Origin: DASQDN01 sp963833675
Lineage (GTDB): Bacteria; Acidobacteriota; Terriglobia; Bryobacterales; Bryobacteraceae
Assembly (NCBI GenBank): GCA_963833675.1
Contig: CAWHYW010000032.1
Coordinates: forward strand, 186,001 to 250,000
DNA length: 64,000 nt
Reading direction: 5' to 3'
Every line of letters begins with the position of its first letter. Position 1 is the stretch's first letter. Below the pieces are notes generated by a model, which did no database searches, was not told the DNA's origin, and saw only the letters and a list, made by a program, of their open reading frames with translations. Below, piece after piece: positions 17,560 through 28,696 of this stretch. The translations under genes were made by a program, and so were the position numbers.

Positions 17560-18633
17560 GGGGCGCACTTCCCGATCAGCAGCGCGATCTTCCGCTCGAC
17601 TCCCCAACGGTAGCCGGACGGACTGCCGTCCAGGTGTACTACGCGGTGACAGGGAATCGCCACGGCCAAAGGATTGGACGCGCATGCCTGCGCCACCGCG
17701 CGAACCGCTTTCGGCGCTCCGATCCGTTCGGCAATATCCTTGTAGCTCGCGGTGGATCCTGGAGGGATCGACCGAAGCGCTTGCCAAACACGTTGCTGGA
17801 ATGCGGTGCCCCGCACATCGAGCGGCAAATCGAGGCCGACGCCGGAGCCTCGACAAAACCAACGACAGTGGCGACCATTTGCTCGAACTCTTTGTCGGCT
17901 CCGATGAGCTGTGCTCTCGGGAAGCGGTCCTGGAGATCGCGAATCAGACCTTCCGGCTCGTCTCCCAGGGAAATCGCGCAGACGCCCCGATCGTAGCTGC
18001 CACCAGGATCGAGCCAACGAACATTCGCCAACAGCGAACCGAATGGATTCCCGTTCTCCTCCTGACCGAAATTTCGTTGGAGTCATGCCCAGGATTTCCG
18101 ATGACCGAGCATAGAAGCGGCCGTTAGAGTTGAACCCGGCGCCATAGATTGCCTCGGTGATCGTTTCGCGTCCGCGACAATTCGGCTCGGACACGATCGG
18201 CCCGATTTGCCGCAGCGTAGGATGCGGGCGTGAGACCGGTAACTGCGCGAAACACCCGATGAAAATGAAACCGGCTCATTCCGGCGGCTTCGGCTAACGC
18301 GTCAAGGCTGGGGACTTCCTCGGATTCTTCAATCAGCCGGCATGCCTTCGCCACCGCTGTCGCATGTTGCTCGACAAGCGGCGGCCGGTCTGGCCGGCAT
18401 CGCTTGCAAGGACGAAAGCCGTTCCGCTCGGCATCTCGCGCGTCAAATGAAAGGCGACATTCTCGCGTCGTGGCGGCCGTGCGCCGCACGTAGGCCTGCA
18501 ATACACACCGGTAGTTTTCACCGAGTAGTAGAACGTCCCGTCCGCGTCAGGGTCACGGTTGCAGTACGGCCGCCCAACGATCTTCATCTTTTGAAAACGG
18601 CTTCGAAATGACATCTTGATCCACAATAACCAT
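17556..18633 (-). pseudogene. ada: Ada: bifunctional alkylation sensor/O6-methylguanine-DNA methyltransferase, multiply frameshifted
   Basis: ATG 18633 has AAGGAG 8 bases upstream. Pieces in order: DEDRWAAVLQ; FYYSVKTTGVYCRPTCGARP with the zinc/methyl-acceptor cysteines; FRPCKRCRPDRPPLVEQHA; the AraC-type helix-turn-helix ALAEAAGMSRFHFHRVFRAV and VTGLTPASYAAANRADRVR; AIYGAGFNSNGRFYARSSE; RFAVGECSLA; and the methyltransferase domain GTAFQQRVWQALRSIPPGST with the active site AIPCHRVV. Shifts occur near 18555, 18420, 18170, 18060, 17990 and 17870. Intact Ada repairs O6-methylguanine and, once methylated on the N-terminal domain, switches on its own operon. Here the gene would make only fragments. 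Confidence 0.88.
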
Positions 18634-18721
18634 AATGACTCTCCTTGAAACGATGGTGCGGCATTTGGAGAATCTAAACACTCCGGCTCTTGCTTTCGAA
18701 TTCGGTAATTAGTGTCTCGAT

Positions 18722-19101
18722 CTAGCTCCGACCCCGAAATCGTTCAATCTCGCGCCGGTCCCGTTTCGAAGGTCTACCTTCCCGGAAGTCGTCAAATTGC
18801 GGCATGGTTTTCCGTTCTTCCGCCAATTTCAGCCGCAACTCACGACTCGCTTCAGTCTCGCGGTAGAGCGTCTGTGCAACCGAGGCCGGACCGCGCATCT
18901 CGCTAAGAGCCAGGACTTCCACTTGGAAGTCGCCGCTGGTATTCCTCACGTGCAACACATCGCCCACTCGGACTTCACGCGAGGCCTTAACCTGCTGCCC
19001 ATTCGACTGGATTCTGCCGAGTTCGCACGACTGCGCTGCAAGCGCACGTGTCTTGAAAACCGGGCAGCCCAGAGCCACTTGTCGATTCTCACCCGGGCCA
19101 T
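18722..19101 (-). pseudogene. S4 domain RNA-binding protein (Hsp15-like), one frameshift
   Basis: ATG 19101 opens MARVRIDKWLWAARF, the S4-domain start typical of heat-shock protein 15 homologues. The frame shifts at a run of T near 19055 (one T fewer than expected) and continues KTRALAAQSCELGRIQSNGQ, VGDVLHVRNTSGDFQVEVLA and the basic tail RPSKRDRREIERFRGRS. The domain binds structured RNA; in E. coli Hsp15 rescues stalled 50S subunits carrying peptidyl-tRNA. Only a single base is missing, so this one could be a sequencing error. It stands alone, with 88 bases to the ada start. Confidence 0.8.
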
Positions 19102-19136
19102 AACGCTATCTTATCGATCGTCGTCGGCTAGAAGAC

Positions 19137-19921
19137 TCACTTCATGCTATTCCGTACATCCACCAGCAACTGATCGAAATTGTCGACACGAATCAATCCC
19201 GAAGCGCGGAAATTCCAGATCGAGGATTACGTACATTGAGAGGGTCATCAGGCACGGCAAAACCGATCATGTGAAGCCAAGTCCTTCGCTTGCGCCGCCG
19301 TTCCGTAACCTGCGAGCAGCGCTCCGGCCAAAACCATGAGTATCAAAACCCAGAAGATGATTGCCGGTGGATGGGTCTGCGATGCCACCGTGCGCGTAGT
19401 AGTGATGTCGATCATCTCGTTCAACGAAGACAACACCAATGACGTAACGGCGTTGCCATTTACCTCGGCCGCTTTGGTTGCCGCCACCGCTCGGGTCCAG
19501 ATCTCGCCTTGGACGCGTTGGACTCGGCCAACCGGTCTTTGGCAGCCTCGATATCGGGCAGCGCGTGATAGATCGCCAGCCGCAAATCGACATATCTCCG
19601 GAAGTCCTCCCGCAGTTGCGGTTGTGCGGTGGCCGGAAGAAGATCGATCCGCAGGTATGCAGTGCCGATATTGTTTGCTTCTTCCACAATCTGTGAGCGT
19701 CGGGCATCAAATCGCGATGCCGCTCCCGAGAAAGTAAATGCGATCAGCAATCCGATAAGTCCAAAAATGGCGCCTTCCAAAGCGCCTAGGCCCGATGTAG
19801 ACCCATCTGGGTCTAGCGCTCGATGCCGCAAACCGATCCGGCGCCCGATCTCAATCATCAAAACGATTCCGGCGGCGAGGCCGAGCATAAGAAATGGAAC
19901 TAAGCCTGTTGTGAACATCAC
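19137..19921 (-). pseudogene. DUF4239 membrane protein, frameshifted
   Basis: From ATG 19921 the reading is MMFTTGLVPFLMLGLAAGIV, a membrane segment, followed by GALEGAIFGLIGLLIAFTFS, SRFDARRSQIVEEANNIGTA and YLRIDLLPATAQPQLREDFR, the signature order of DUF4239 (bestrophin-like) proteins. After a shift near 19500 it continues AAEVNGNAVTSLVLSSLNEM and a third membrane span PPAIIFWVLILMVLAGALLA. A further shift near 19260 leads to LSMYVILDLEFPRFGLIRVD and the stop at 19137-19139. Four membrane helices in all. No biochemical function is established for the family. Confidence 0.78.
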
Positions 19922-19995
19922 AGTATCTCCGTCGCATGATTCATGAGAACCAGAGTTCTAACGGGATATCAGACTGTCAAACCGCTTGCTCGAAT

Positions 19996-22900
19996 TTAAA
20001 AAAGCAGCTTCAGAGCAAATTGAATCTGCCTGGCTGCCGCGGCAGTGCTTAATTCCCCTGCGCTGGGACTGTCGTAAGTCGTATCGATGCCTCTGAAATT
20101 CGGGTGGTTCGGTGGAGTTGAAAAATTCCGATCGGAATTGTAGACGCGCGCGTTCGGTCAAATCGAAGTTCTTAAAGATAGACAGATCGATACGATATCG
20201 TCCCGGGCGACGATAATGTATTGCGACCTACGTTCCCATACTGGCCGGGGAACGGGTCTTGAAATGCCGCCGGGTTGAACCACTGCGCGCGAGTGCGGCC
20301 TCCCGGAGGTTCGGTGGAGACGCCTGGCACAACATCTGGACGTGCATCGCCTCCAGAGTTCGAAAAGTCAGTCCGGGCGTGCACCGTAAAAGGAGTACCG
20401 GTGTTGAAAGAGTGAATACCAATGATCTGCCAACCTGCAGCTACTGCCTTTACAAAACCGTTCGACTCCCTACCGAACGGCAGCTCGTACGTATAACTCA
20501 GTACAAACCTGTGGGAAATATCGTAATCTGAGCGAGCTTTTTCGGCCCGGTAGTTATAGTTACTTCGCGCGCTCGTGCTGTTATCGAAGCCGAGCGATGC
20601 TTGCGATTGTTCGTCGATGGACTTACCCCACGTATATGCTCCGAGGAAACTCAGATTGTTCGAAAATCGCTTCTCGACTTTCGTCTGTAGCGAGTGATAG
20701 CTGGAGCTATCGCAGGAGCACCAATAGGTCAGGTCGTTCCCAAGGAAGGGATACGGACGCCGGGGATCGACATCCGCATTAGGATCCGGAGTAGCTACCG
20801 GTTGGTTGATATTCCGAAACTCGTAGAGTTTTTTCCCCGCGGAGCCCGCATAGGAAACTTCCCAAACGGTATTCCATCCAAGGTCGCGCTGGACCCCAAA
20901 TTCCAATGCTGTACATAAGGGTTGCGGAACCTCGGGTCGATCGAGAACAGCGATGGCGCGACCGGCGATGTAAACGCGTTTGCCGGCAATCCACCGAAAG
21001 CCGGCTGACGATCGGATTGGGAGTGACGAAGTTAACTCGATTCCAATTCGACTCCTGGAAAAACGGGGGATTGTTCCCCGGATTAGGAATACTCAGCGGC
21101 CCGGCTTCATACGAAGAATAAAAGACTCCGTAGCCGGATCGAATCACGGTCTTAGGCGTCAGTTGAAGCGCGAAACCTACACGAGGCGCGAAATTGTTGC
21201 GATCCTGCGGCACGAGTTGTCGCGACGCATTTCGGTTAACCGGAATCTCCGCGAAAAAGCTCGCCGGTAAAGGATCGTTCCGACCCTAGGATGTCGAGCG
21301 TCCCGGTGGCGATATTGAACGTGGCTTGCGCGTCCCGTCGTTCCCTCGGCATGGACATGAACTCATAGCGGAGGCCAAGATTCAGAGTGAGCTTCCGGTT
21401 GACCTTAAAGTCGTCCTGAACATAAAAGAAATATCCAGGCTGCTGAAACGTATCGTTGATAAAAGAACCGATCGAGGAGCTGTTCAAGGTGCCGAGCACG
21501 AAATCGGCAAAGCCAAGTCCGGTATTCGAACGGTCATTGGGTCGCGAGTAGAGTCGCCGTTGAAGCTGAAACGTCCTCGCGGATTCGGCGGCTGCAGAAT
21601 ACTAAAGTTGACTTGCGGCTTCCATTCCGCGCCGAATTTCAATGTGTGCCGGCCGGTAATGAAGCTGAGATTGTCGATGAAGTGAAATACGTTCTCGAAC
21701 TCGCGTGTAGGCTGATAAGTTGCGCTGCCGAACGAATCAAACCGCTAACATCGAAGCGAGGCAAACCACCGTTTCCGCTCGTAAACGGAATCCCATCGAG
21801 ACCGATTGCGAGGAAAGATTATCCTCGGAGTTGAATTGCAGGCGCTCGGTTTGGAGTCTGGTGTAGCCGGCCCGAAATTCGTTAACGACCCGAGGCGAAA
21901 AAATATGTGTCTCGCTGATCACGATGTTCCGTGATTTATTCAGCCAGTCTCCTGACGAGAATGCAGCTCCGCTTAATGGTGGAGGTATCGGAGACGGCGG
22001 CGTTAACGTCTGGTCGGCCATGCTGAACCGGACGAACATACTATCTTTTTCCGATCCTGTGGTCGATCCGAACATCACCTTGGTCGGTATCGTTCGGTTC
22101 CATCGGATTGGTCAGATAGTTCTCGATACTCCTGCGGATGAGATGGAACCAGCCACGTTGGGATCTGGCATCCACGCGATCAGCTTTGCGAAACAGGATC
22201 GAAGCGTTCCAGGGATGCGATTGCCGGAAATGGCTGACGGTTCACATCGGAACCGTTAACAACTGTTGTGTTCGGGTCGAGAATTGTATTAAACCCGCTA
22301 AAATCGCCAGTCTTCCATGCCGAGGGAGCTACAGTCGCGAGAAATGTCTGGCCGGTGCGAATGCGCGTGCCCTGATAATCAGCGAAGAAGAAAGTCCGAT
22401 TTTTGCCGTTATAACCGGGAAGTACGACCGGTCCTCCAAGCGCGGCGCCAAACTGATTGAGTTTGTACGCAGGAATCGGCGAGTCCGGAGAATCGAAATA
22501 AGTTCTTCGCATCCAGTTTGCTATTTCGAAGGAACTCGAACACGCTGCCGTGTAGATCATTGGTTCCACCTTTGATCGTCACGTTCATTACGGCTCCGCC
22601 GGAACGCCCGAACTCGGCGCTCATCGAGTTGGTCTGCACTTTGAATTCGGCAATCGCGTCCGGTGATGGGCCGTAAACAAAACTCGCCTCGTTCGTCAGA
22701 TCCTGTGAAAGACTGTTGTTGTCGATTCCATCTAAGAGGTAATTGTTTTGATAAGGTCTGACGCCGTTCGAACTAAAGCCCCCGGTGCGCTCATCACGAG
22801 CGCCTGGCAGCCGTCGGTAGCGTTCCGGCCGTAAGCACCTGCCAATCTCGTAAAGAATCGCCCATTGAGAGGCAGATCGACAATCTTCTTGCTTTCGACA

Positions 22901-23312
22901 ACCTGGCCCAGATAAGAAGTGTCCGTCTGGAGAACCGGGCGGCGCCCGTGATCTCGACTGTTTCCGTGACTTGGCCCAATTCCAGAACGACGTTAACGCC
23001 GATACGGTCTTGCACGTTAAGCGTGATGCCACTGTTTACAGACTTCTTGAATCCAGGGGCCTCCACGACAACTGTGTACGAACCCACTGGAAGCGGTGTG
23101 ACGGCGTAGTTACCGGATGCGTCAGTAACCGCCTTGAGGGTTAATCCGGTACCTACGTTGTTGACGGTGACTGACGCGTTCGGAACAACGGCTCCGGTTG
23201 CGTCAGTGATGGTTCCAACAATCGATCCTGTCGTAGTCTGAGGCTGAGCGACACGGCCAGACAGCAGCAGAGATGCGGCAAGAGTAAGTAATGAAAGCGC
23301 AAATCGCCTCAT
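19996..23312 (-). pseudogene. Oar-like TonB-dependent receptor with carboxypeptidase-regulatory domain, multiply frameshifted
   Basis: ATG 23312 starts a signal peptide (MRRFALSLLTLAASLLLSGR), then a carboxypeptidase-regulatory-like beta-sandwich (GSIVGTITDATGAVVPNASV, TDASGNYAVTPLPVGSYTVV) over residues 25-115. The plug follows with VVESKKIVDLPLNGR, NNYLLDGIDNNSLSQ and MSAEFGRSGGAVMNVTIKGG, then barrel text such as NRTFFFADYQGTRIRTGQTF, YFFYVQDDFKVNRKLTLNLG and MEFGVQRDLGWNTVWEVSYA. It ends AARQIQFALKLLF, the terminal aromatic residue needed for outer-membrane insertion. Intact size would be about 1,100 residues. At least eight shifts, from about 22,930 down to 20,180, break it. Such receptors import or bind large glycans or peptides. 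It is divergent from the CRTAC1-TPR gene. Confidence 0.9.
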
Positions 23313-23462
23313 GTACTGCCCCCTAACTCCAAAGTTTGCCGTTTAAATTATGCGCTGACCGGGATTCGAGAAGAAAGTAAATAATATGTAAAGTATCCGT
23401 TTATCACGACACTCACGGGTTAGTGAATCTTGCTAAACTGTGAGCCTGATATGTAGGTTCGT

Positions 23463-26400
23463 TTGCACTTTCTTACCCGGCGCGAATTACTGGCACTTAC
23501 GGCCGCGGGACTGATAGCGCGTCCCCGGGCGTATGGGGCCGCCTTTCCGGTCCACTTCCGCAAACCGAATCCCTACGAGTCGATTCTCCGCAATGTTGTG
23601 CCCGGATCGGATTCCTTTTCTGGAGAAAAGTTTGCCGCCGAAGCCGAGGCGCACTTAAATTCCATCTTTCAATCCCGGCGCTTGCCCTTCGCTCCTGGTT
23701 TGGAAGGAGCTTCGCCCGATCCTGTGCGCTGGAAGACCATTGCAGCCGATGTTCGTCAGGCTGAATTCAATCCTGACGACCATGACGTAGAAGCGGGATT
23801 TCAAAAATGGCTTGAATCTCTGGGGACCATCCGAAGCAGTCGTTTCGCCGTTCTGCCCGAGGAACCGGGTTCGTTATGAGATCTCGAGCTCACACGATGG
23901 CAAAACTCGAATACCGGGTTGGGTATTGGCGTCAAATCTGGAGGGACGTCGGAATTGCCAGCTTTCGGCCGCTCGAAGAAGTTGTCACGTTCGCAACGAA
24001 GCCATTGTTCGTCGATGCCACTTCCGCCTATTTCGCCGGGGTCACATCGTATCGTGAGCAGTTGTTGCGTGGGGTTCCGTATTGGCGATCGCGGCTTGAC
24101 GCTGCATGTGGCATTGATGTTTACGGAAACAATGGAATCGCAGTCGGTGACATCGATGGCGATGGCTGGGATGAGATCTATATATGTCAGCCAGGCGGGA
24201 CTCCCAAATCGCCTATACAAAAACCGGAACGGACGATTCGAAGACATCACCGAAGCGGCCGGCCTCGATGTGCTGGATGACACGTCGTCTGCTCTCTTCA
24301 TCGATTTCCGGAATATCGGCCGCCAGGACTTGATTGTTGCAACTGTTTCTGGCCCGCAGTTGTTTCTAAACGATGGCAGAAAGTTTCGGCATCGGCCCGA
24401 AGCGTTTCGTTTTGCACGTTCGCCGCAGGGGACATTCACCGGAATGGCCGCTGCGGATTACGACCGCGATGGCGTGTCGACGTGTACTTCTGCACATATA
24501 TCTACTATCAGAGCGAGGACCAGTACACTTACCCTGTTCCTTATCACGACGCGCAGAACGGCCCGCCGAACTTTCTCTTTCGCAATGAACTGACATCGAA
24601 AGGCGAGGGGTTCTTTCGGGATGTAACCGCTGCCGTGGGCCTAAATCAGAACAACAGCCGGTTTAGTTTCGCGGCGAGTTGGTGTGATTTCGACGGGAAT
24701 GGCTGGCCGGACCTCTATGTCGCCAACGACTTCGGAAGGAATAATCTTTACCGGAATATCGATGGCCGTTTTAGCGATATCGCGGCCGATGCCGGAGTGG
24801 AGGATATCGGCGCAGGCATGAGCGCCTGCTGGTCGGATCTCGACGGAGATGGTCGCTGGGATCTTTATGTCGGCAACATGTGGAGCGCGGCCGGGCAGCG
24901 CGTAGTTTCAGACCAGAACTTTGCCCCCGCGGCGGATACGTACCTGAATACTGCTTATCGTCGCCACGCGAAAGGCAATTCGCTCTTTCGGAACCGCGGC
25001 GATGGTAAATTCGATGAGCTTGAGTCGGCCGGAGCCGAAATGGGGCGATGGGCCTGGTCCTCTGATGCGCTCGATTTTGATAACGACGGCAGTCCGGAAA
25101 TCTACATCGCTTGCGGAATGCTGACCGGCGCTTCTGGACCCGACCTGATGAGTTTCTTCTGGCGGCAGGTAGTAGCCCGCTCGCCGACAACTAGAGCGAT
25201 AGCGCCCGGAATACGAAAACGGATGGAATGCGATCAACCAACTGATCCGCGAAGGATATAGCTGGAACGGCGCGGAACCGAACGTGTTGTACGCGCGAAG
25301 AGGCGACAAGTATTTCGACCTCTCAGGCATATCGGGCGCCGACTTCGCGGAGGACACTCGCGCGTTTGCCGCGCTAGACCTCGATGGTGATGGGAGCTTG
25401 GATCTGATCCTGAAGAGTCGGATGGGGCCGCAAGTTCGTGTTCTCTTGAACGACTGGGGAACCACTCGGCGATCCATCGTTCTCGAACTTCGCGGAACTC
25501 GTTCCAATCGTGACGCCATAGGAGCTGAGGTGCACGTCCGGCACGCCGGAGGTCGATCTTCGCAGTTCGTGCGCGCCGGGTCCGGCTATCTTTCGCAGCA
25601 CACGAAGGCGCTTCATTTCGGATTGGGCGATTCTGAGCTCGCGGAATCTGTGCGAGTCGTGTGGCCCTCCGGCGCCATCCAGGAATTCGCGAATCTCCCA
25701 TCGGGTTATCGTTATCGAATCGAGGAAGGAAAAGACGAAGTATCCAAGAGTTCCTTTTCTCGAACGGAAGCCGCCCGTCCGTAGCGATACCGGAGCGATG
25801 CCAGACAATACACCGGCCTTCGGGTCGACCTGGCTATTAGAGCCGTTACCTTTGCCAGACAAGCGCGAGGGTCCCGGCTTCGTTTGCCTGGTAGCGGATA
25901 GTGCGACGAGAGCGCCCGCAAAAGTTCCGTTTCGAATCGTCGACCTGCGTCGCGAACCCGAGGATGTCGCCGCATCCTACGCGTTATTCCGACGATATCT
26001 CTTCGATCACCGCGTGGACATGTCGCTGCCGATGCTGTTCCTGGTCGATGGAACAGGGCGCGCCCACAAGTTCTACCCTGAGATACCCGACGCGGCAGTG
26101 CTCGAACAGGATCTAAAGCTGTTGCAGGAACCGAATCGTGCGCGGCTTGCGCTGCCATTTTCCGGGCGCTACTACACGGCTCCACATCGAAACCATTTCA
26201 AGCTGGGGGCGGCGATGTTTTGGGCCGGATATCCGGAACAGGCGCTCATTTATATGAATGAGACTCTGCGGTTGAACCCGGCAACGCAAAGCGCATCTTG
26301 CAGTCGGACATATTCATCTTCAAGCAGGCCGTCATGATCAATCGCGAGAGCATCTCCACCGCGCCTCAGAACTGAATCCCAACTCCCCTGAAGTCTGGAT

Positions 26401-26938
26401 CAACCTGGGCAGCCTCGAATTGAGTGTCGGAAATGACAAAGCCGCCGTTAACGCGTTTCAAAAAGCGATCGCATTAAACCCTGATTCCGCCTTCGCGCTA
26501 GCCGGCGCCGGACAGGCGTATGCGCGAGCCGGTGACACGCAATCCGCCGAGCGGATGTACCGCCGCTCTCTGGAAGTTGATCCTCAAAACGCGGATGCCG
26601 CCGACAAGCTCGGTTTATTGTTAACGCAACAGGGCCGATTTCAGGAAGCGCGCGATGTTTTCCAGCAGGCGATCCGCGCGGATAAGCGCCATGTCTCTGC
26701 GATCAACAATTTGGGTGTTCTCTATGCACAGACGCAGAAGTTTGATGATGCGATTGCTGCGTTTCGATACGGCATCAGCGTCGATCCTCTAAACGAAATG
26801 CTTTATCTCAATCTCGCCCGGGCGTTTGTGCAGTCAGGCGACCGGCAAAGGGCTCGGGAAACTATCGAGGAGCTTCTTGGACGAAAGCCGGATAGCGTGC
26901 TGGGGCATCGAGCGTTGCATGAACTGGCAGGAAAGTGA
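23463..26938 (+). pseudogene. CRTAC1-type (FG-GAP/VCBS + ASPIC/UnbV) protein with C-terminal TPR repeats, multiply frameshifted
   Basis: TTG 23463 opens a Tat-like leader (LTRRELLALTAAGLIARPRA). After a helical N-terminal part come FG-GAP repeats with calcium-loop motifs (AVGDIDGDGWDEIYICQPGG, WCDFDGNGWPDLYVANDFG, WSDLDGDGRWDLYVGNMWS, ALDLDGDGSLDLILKSRMG). An ASPIC/UnbV domain follows (GAEVHVRHAGGRSSQFVRAG, HFGLGDSELAESVRVVWPSG), then a thioredoxin-like or linker section and at least five TPR units (INLGSLELSVGNDKAAVNAF, INNLGVLYAQTQKFDDAIAA). The stop is at 26938. Shifts lie near 23875, 24200, 24480, 25190, 25785 and 26300. Intact it would exceed 1,100 residues, the fusion size usual in Solibacter-like genomes. 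It is secreted; a role in extracellular sugar or protein binding is inference. Confidence 0.85.
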
Positions 26939-26979
26939 AGCCGCCGGAACATTTGAGAACGCTTGCCGTCTAAAACCAG

Positions 26980-28213
26980 ATGACCCGCAGGACGTTTCTT
27001 CTGACGTCTGGCGCGGCCGCCACCGCAAATCCACAAGAAGTGGCATGGACGCAGTGGGGTGGTCCGCGCCGAAACTTCACGACGGAATCGAGTGGTCTGA
27101 CGCCAAACTGGCCCGCTACCGGACCGAAAGTCATTTGGAAACGGCCGTTGGGCGAGGGTTACTCTTCGCCATCCGTCGAAGGCAATTCGCTTTATACGAT
27201 GTATGGCCGTCCGGGCGAGGAGATCGTGACCGCGATCAGCGCCGGCACGGGTAAGACGTTATGGGAGCAGCGGACACCTACGAGTTTTCGCAGTGACTAT
27301 CCCGAGATGGGAAATGGTCCCTACGCCACTCCGTTGCTCGTGGGCAATCGTGTATTCACTAGCGGCGTCAACGGGCGGCTGCAGTGCTTGGAGAAAAGCA
27401 CGGGAAAGGTTCTCTGGACACAAATGCTGTGGAACGACCATGGCGGGACGAATCTGATGTATGGATACGCTTCGAGCCCAATCGCCTTTCGTGACACCGT
27501 GATCGTTCCGGTTGGCGGGCGGGGAAAAGCGACCATGGCCTTCCGGCAAGCGGACGGAACTGTTGTGTGGGCGAAGGGTAGTATTCCGAACGCCTATTCT
27601 TCTCCGCTGCTCATCAACGTCGATGGTCTCGAACAGTTGGTAGAGACAATGGACGGCCTGGTCTTCGGACTGAACCCCAACAACGGCGATCTGCAATGGC
27701 AAATTCCCTTCAAAGCGGATTATGGGATTAGCGTCGCCACACCGGTATGGTGTCCAGGAAATTTACTCTTCGTCTCCGCTGAAGTACGGGGCCGGATCGA
27801 AGATGATTCACCTCCGGAGAGACGGAATGCAAATCAAGGCGGAAGAGGCCTGGGCTTCCAATCGACTGCGACTCCACAACCCCAACGCGATGTATGTCAA
27901 CGGAGCGCTCTATTTCACGAGCGGCGGAAAAGGCAGCCAGGCGATCTTAAGCGCGGTGGATGCAGCAAGCGGGCGAATTCTATGGCAGGAGCGAAGCATT
28001 CAGAAAGCTACGTTCGTATTGGCGGACGGTAAGCTGATTACGCTCGACCAGGATGGCAACCTGATGCTGGCGCACCCGTCGCCGCAAGGATTTCAGATAG
28101 CGGCCAAGTCCGAGTTGTTGACGAGTATCGCTTGGAAGCCGCCGGTGCAGTGGGAACGAAACTCTATATCCGAGATCGCAAGAGCATTATGGCTGTCGAA
28201 TTGGGATATCTGA
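26980..28213 (+). pseudogene. PQQ-type beta-propeller repeat protein, frameshifted
   Basis: ATG 26980 gives MTRRTFLLTSGAAATANPQE, a Tat leader, and then outer-membrane-quinoprotein-like blades: WTQWGGPRRNFTTESSGL, AISAGTGKTLWEQRTPTSFR, CLEKSTGKVLWTQMLWNDHG, FGLNPNNGDLQWQIPFKADY. The frame breaks near 27780 and continues NPNAMYVNGALYFTSGGKGS and VDAASGRILWQERSIQKATF. Near 28150 another shift separates the printed end from family-like text VGTKLYIRDRKSIMAVELGY. PQQ-like blades (GT-G-LW) form an eight-bladed propeller; many such proteins bind no cofactor. It follows the CRTAC1-TPR gene by 41 bases and probably shares its transcript. Confidence 0.85.
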
Positions 28214-28222
28214 TGTCCCGAG

Positions 28223-28612
28223 TCAGTGTTGGGAAATGCTCAAAGTGTTGCCGTCAGGATCCTGAAACCAGGCGACTTTAGCACCTCCCGGCGCACTCCA
28301 CACCCCTAAATCATCCTGGTTCATGCCTGGATATCGCTGAAATTTGATGCCTTTGCCTTGCAGAGCTTTCACCGCGAGCGCAACATCAGGCACACTCCAG
28401 CCGAGCACGGTGTATCCGGCCGGCGAAAACTCTTTGACGATGGTCACCCGCAACATGATTCCATGTGCGTCGAAAACCAACGCGAACGGCAGTTCTTCGG
28501 AGACGAGTCGAAGTCCCAATTGGTCCCCATAGAAGTTTCTGGCGCGATTTGGATCGCGGGCTGCAACGAAGGCGATGATCTGCTGGTCGCTGAGGTGAAA
28601 TGGTCTATCCAT
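28223..28612 (-). CDS. VOC superfamily (glyoxalase/bleomycin-resistance-like) protein
   Basis: From ATG 28612 about 129 residues form two beta-alpha-beta-beta-beta modules: LSDQQIIAFVAARDPNRARN with FYGDQLGLRLVSEELPFALV, and YTVLGWSVPDVALAVKALQG with VAWFQDPDGNTLSISQH. The last motif holds the usual metal-ligand region (DPDGN) of VOC enzymes. An alternative ATG at 28636 would add eight residues. The substrate cannot be predicted; members include glyoxalases, dioxygenases and resistance proteins. It is intact and convergent with the broken propeller gene, 9 bases apart. Confidence 0.88.
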   Translation of the reverse strand: MDRPFHLSDQQIIAFVAARDPNRARNFYGDQLGLRLVSEELPFALVFDAHGIMLRVTIVKEFSPAGYTVLGWSVPDVALAVKALQGKGIKFQRYPGMNQDDLGVWSAPGGAKVAWFQDPDGNTLSISQH

Positions 28613-28696
28613 GAAATCATCATGAGCGCACGGCATCTGTGGGATAACGTCGAGAGTTGGCGGCGACCGGCGAATTCTCGAATTTTATAATCGCGC

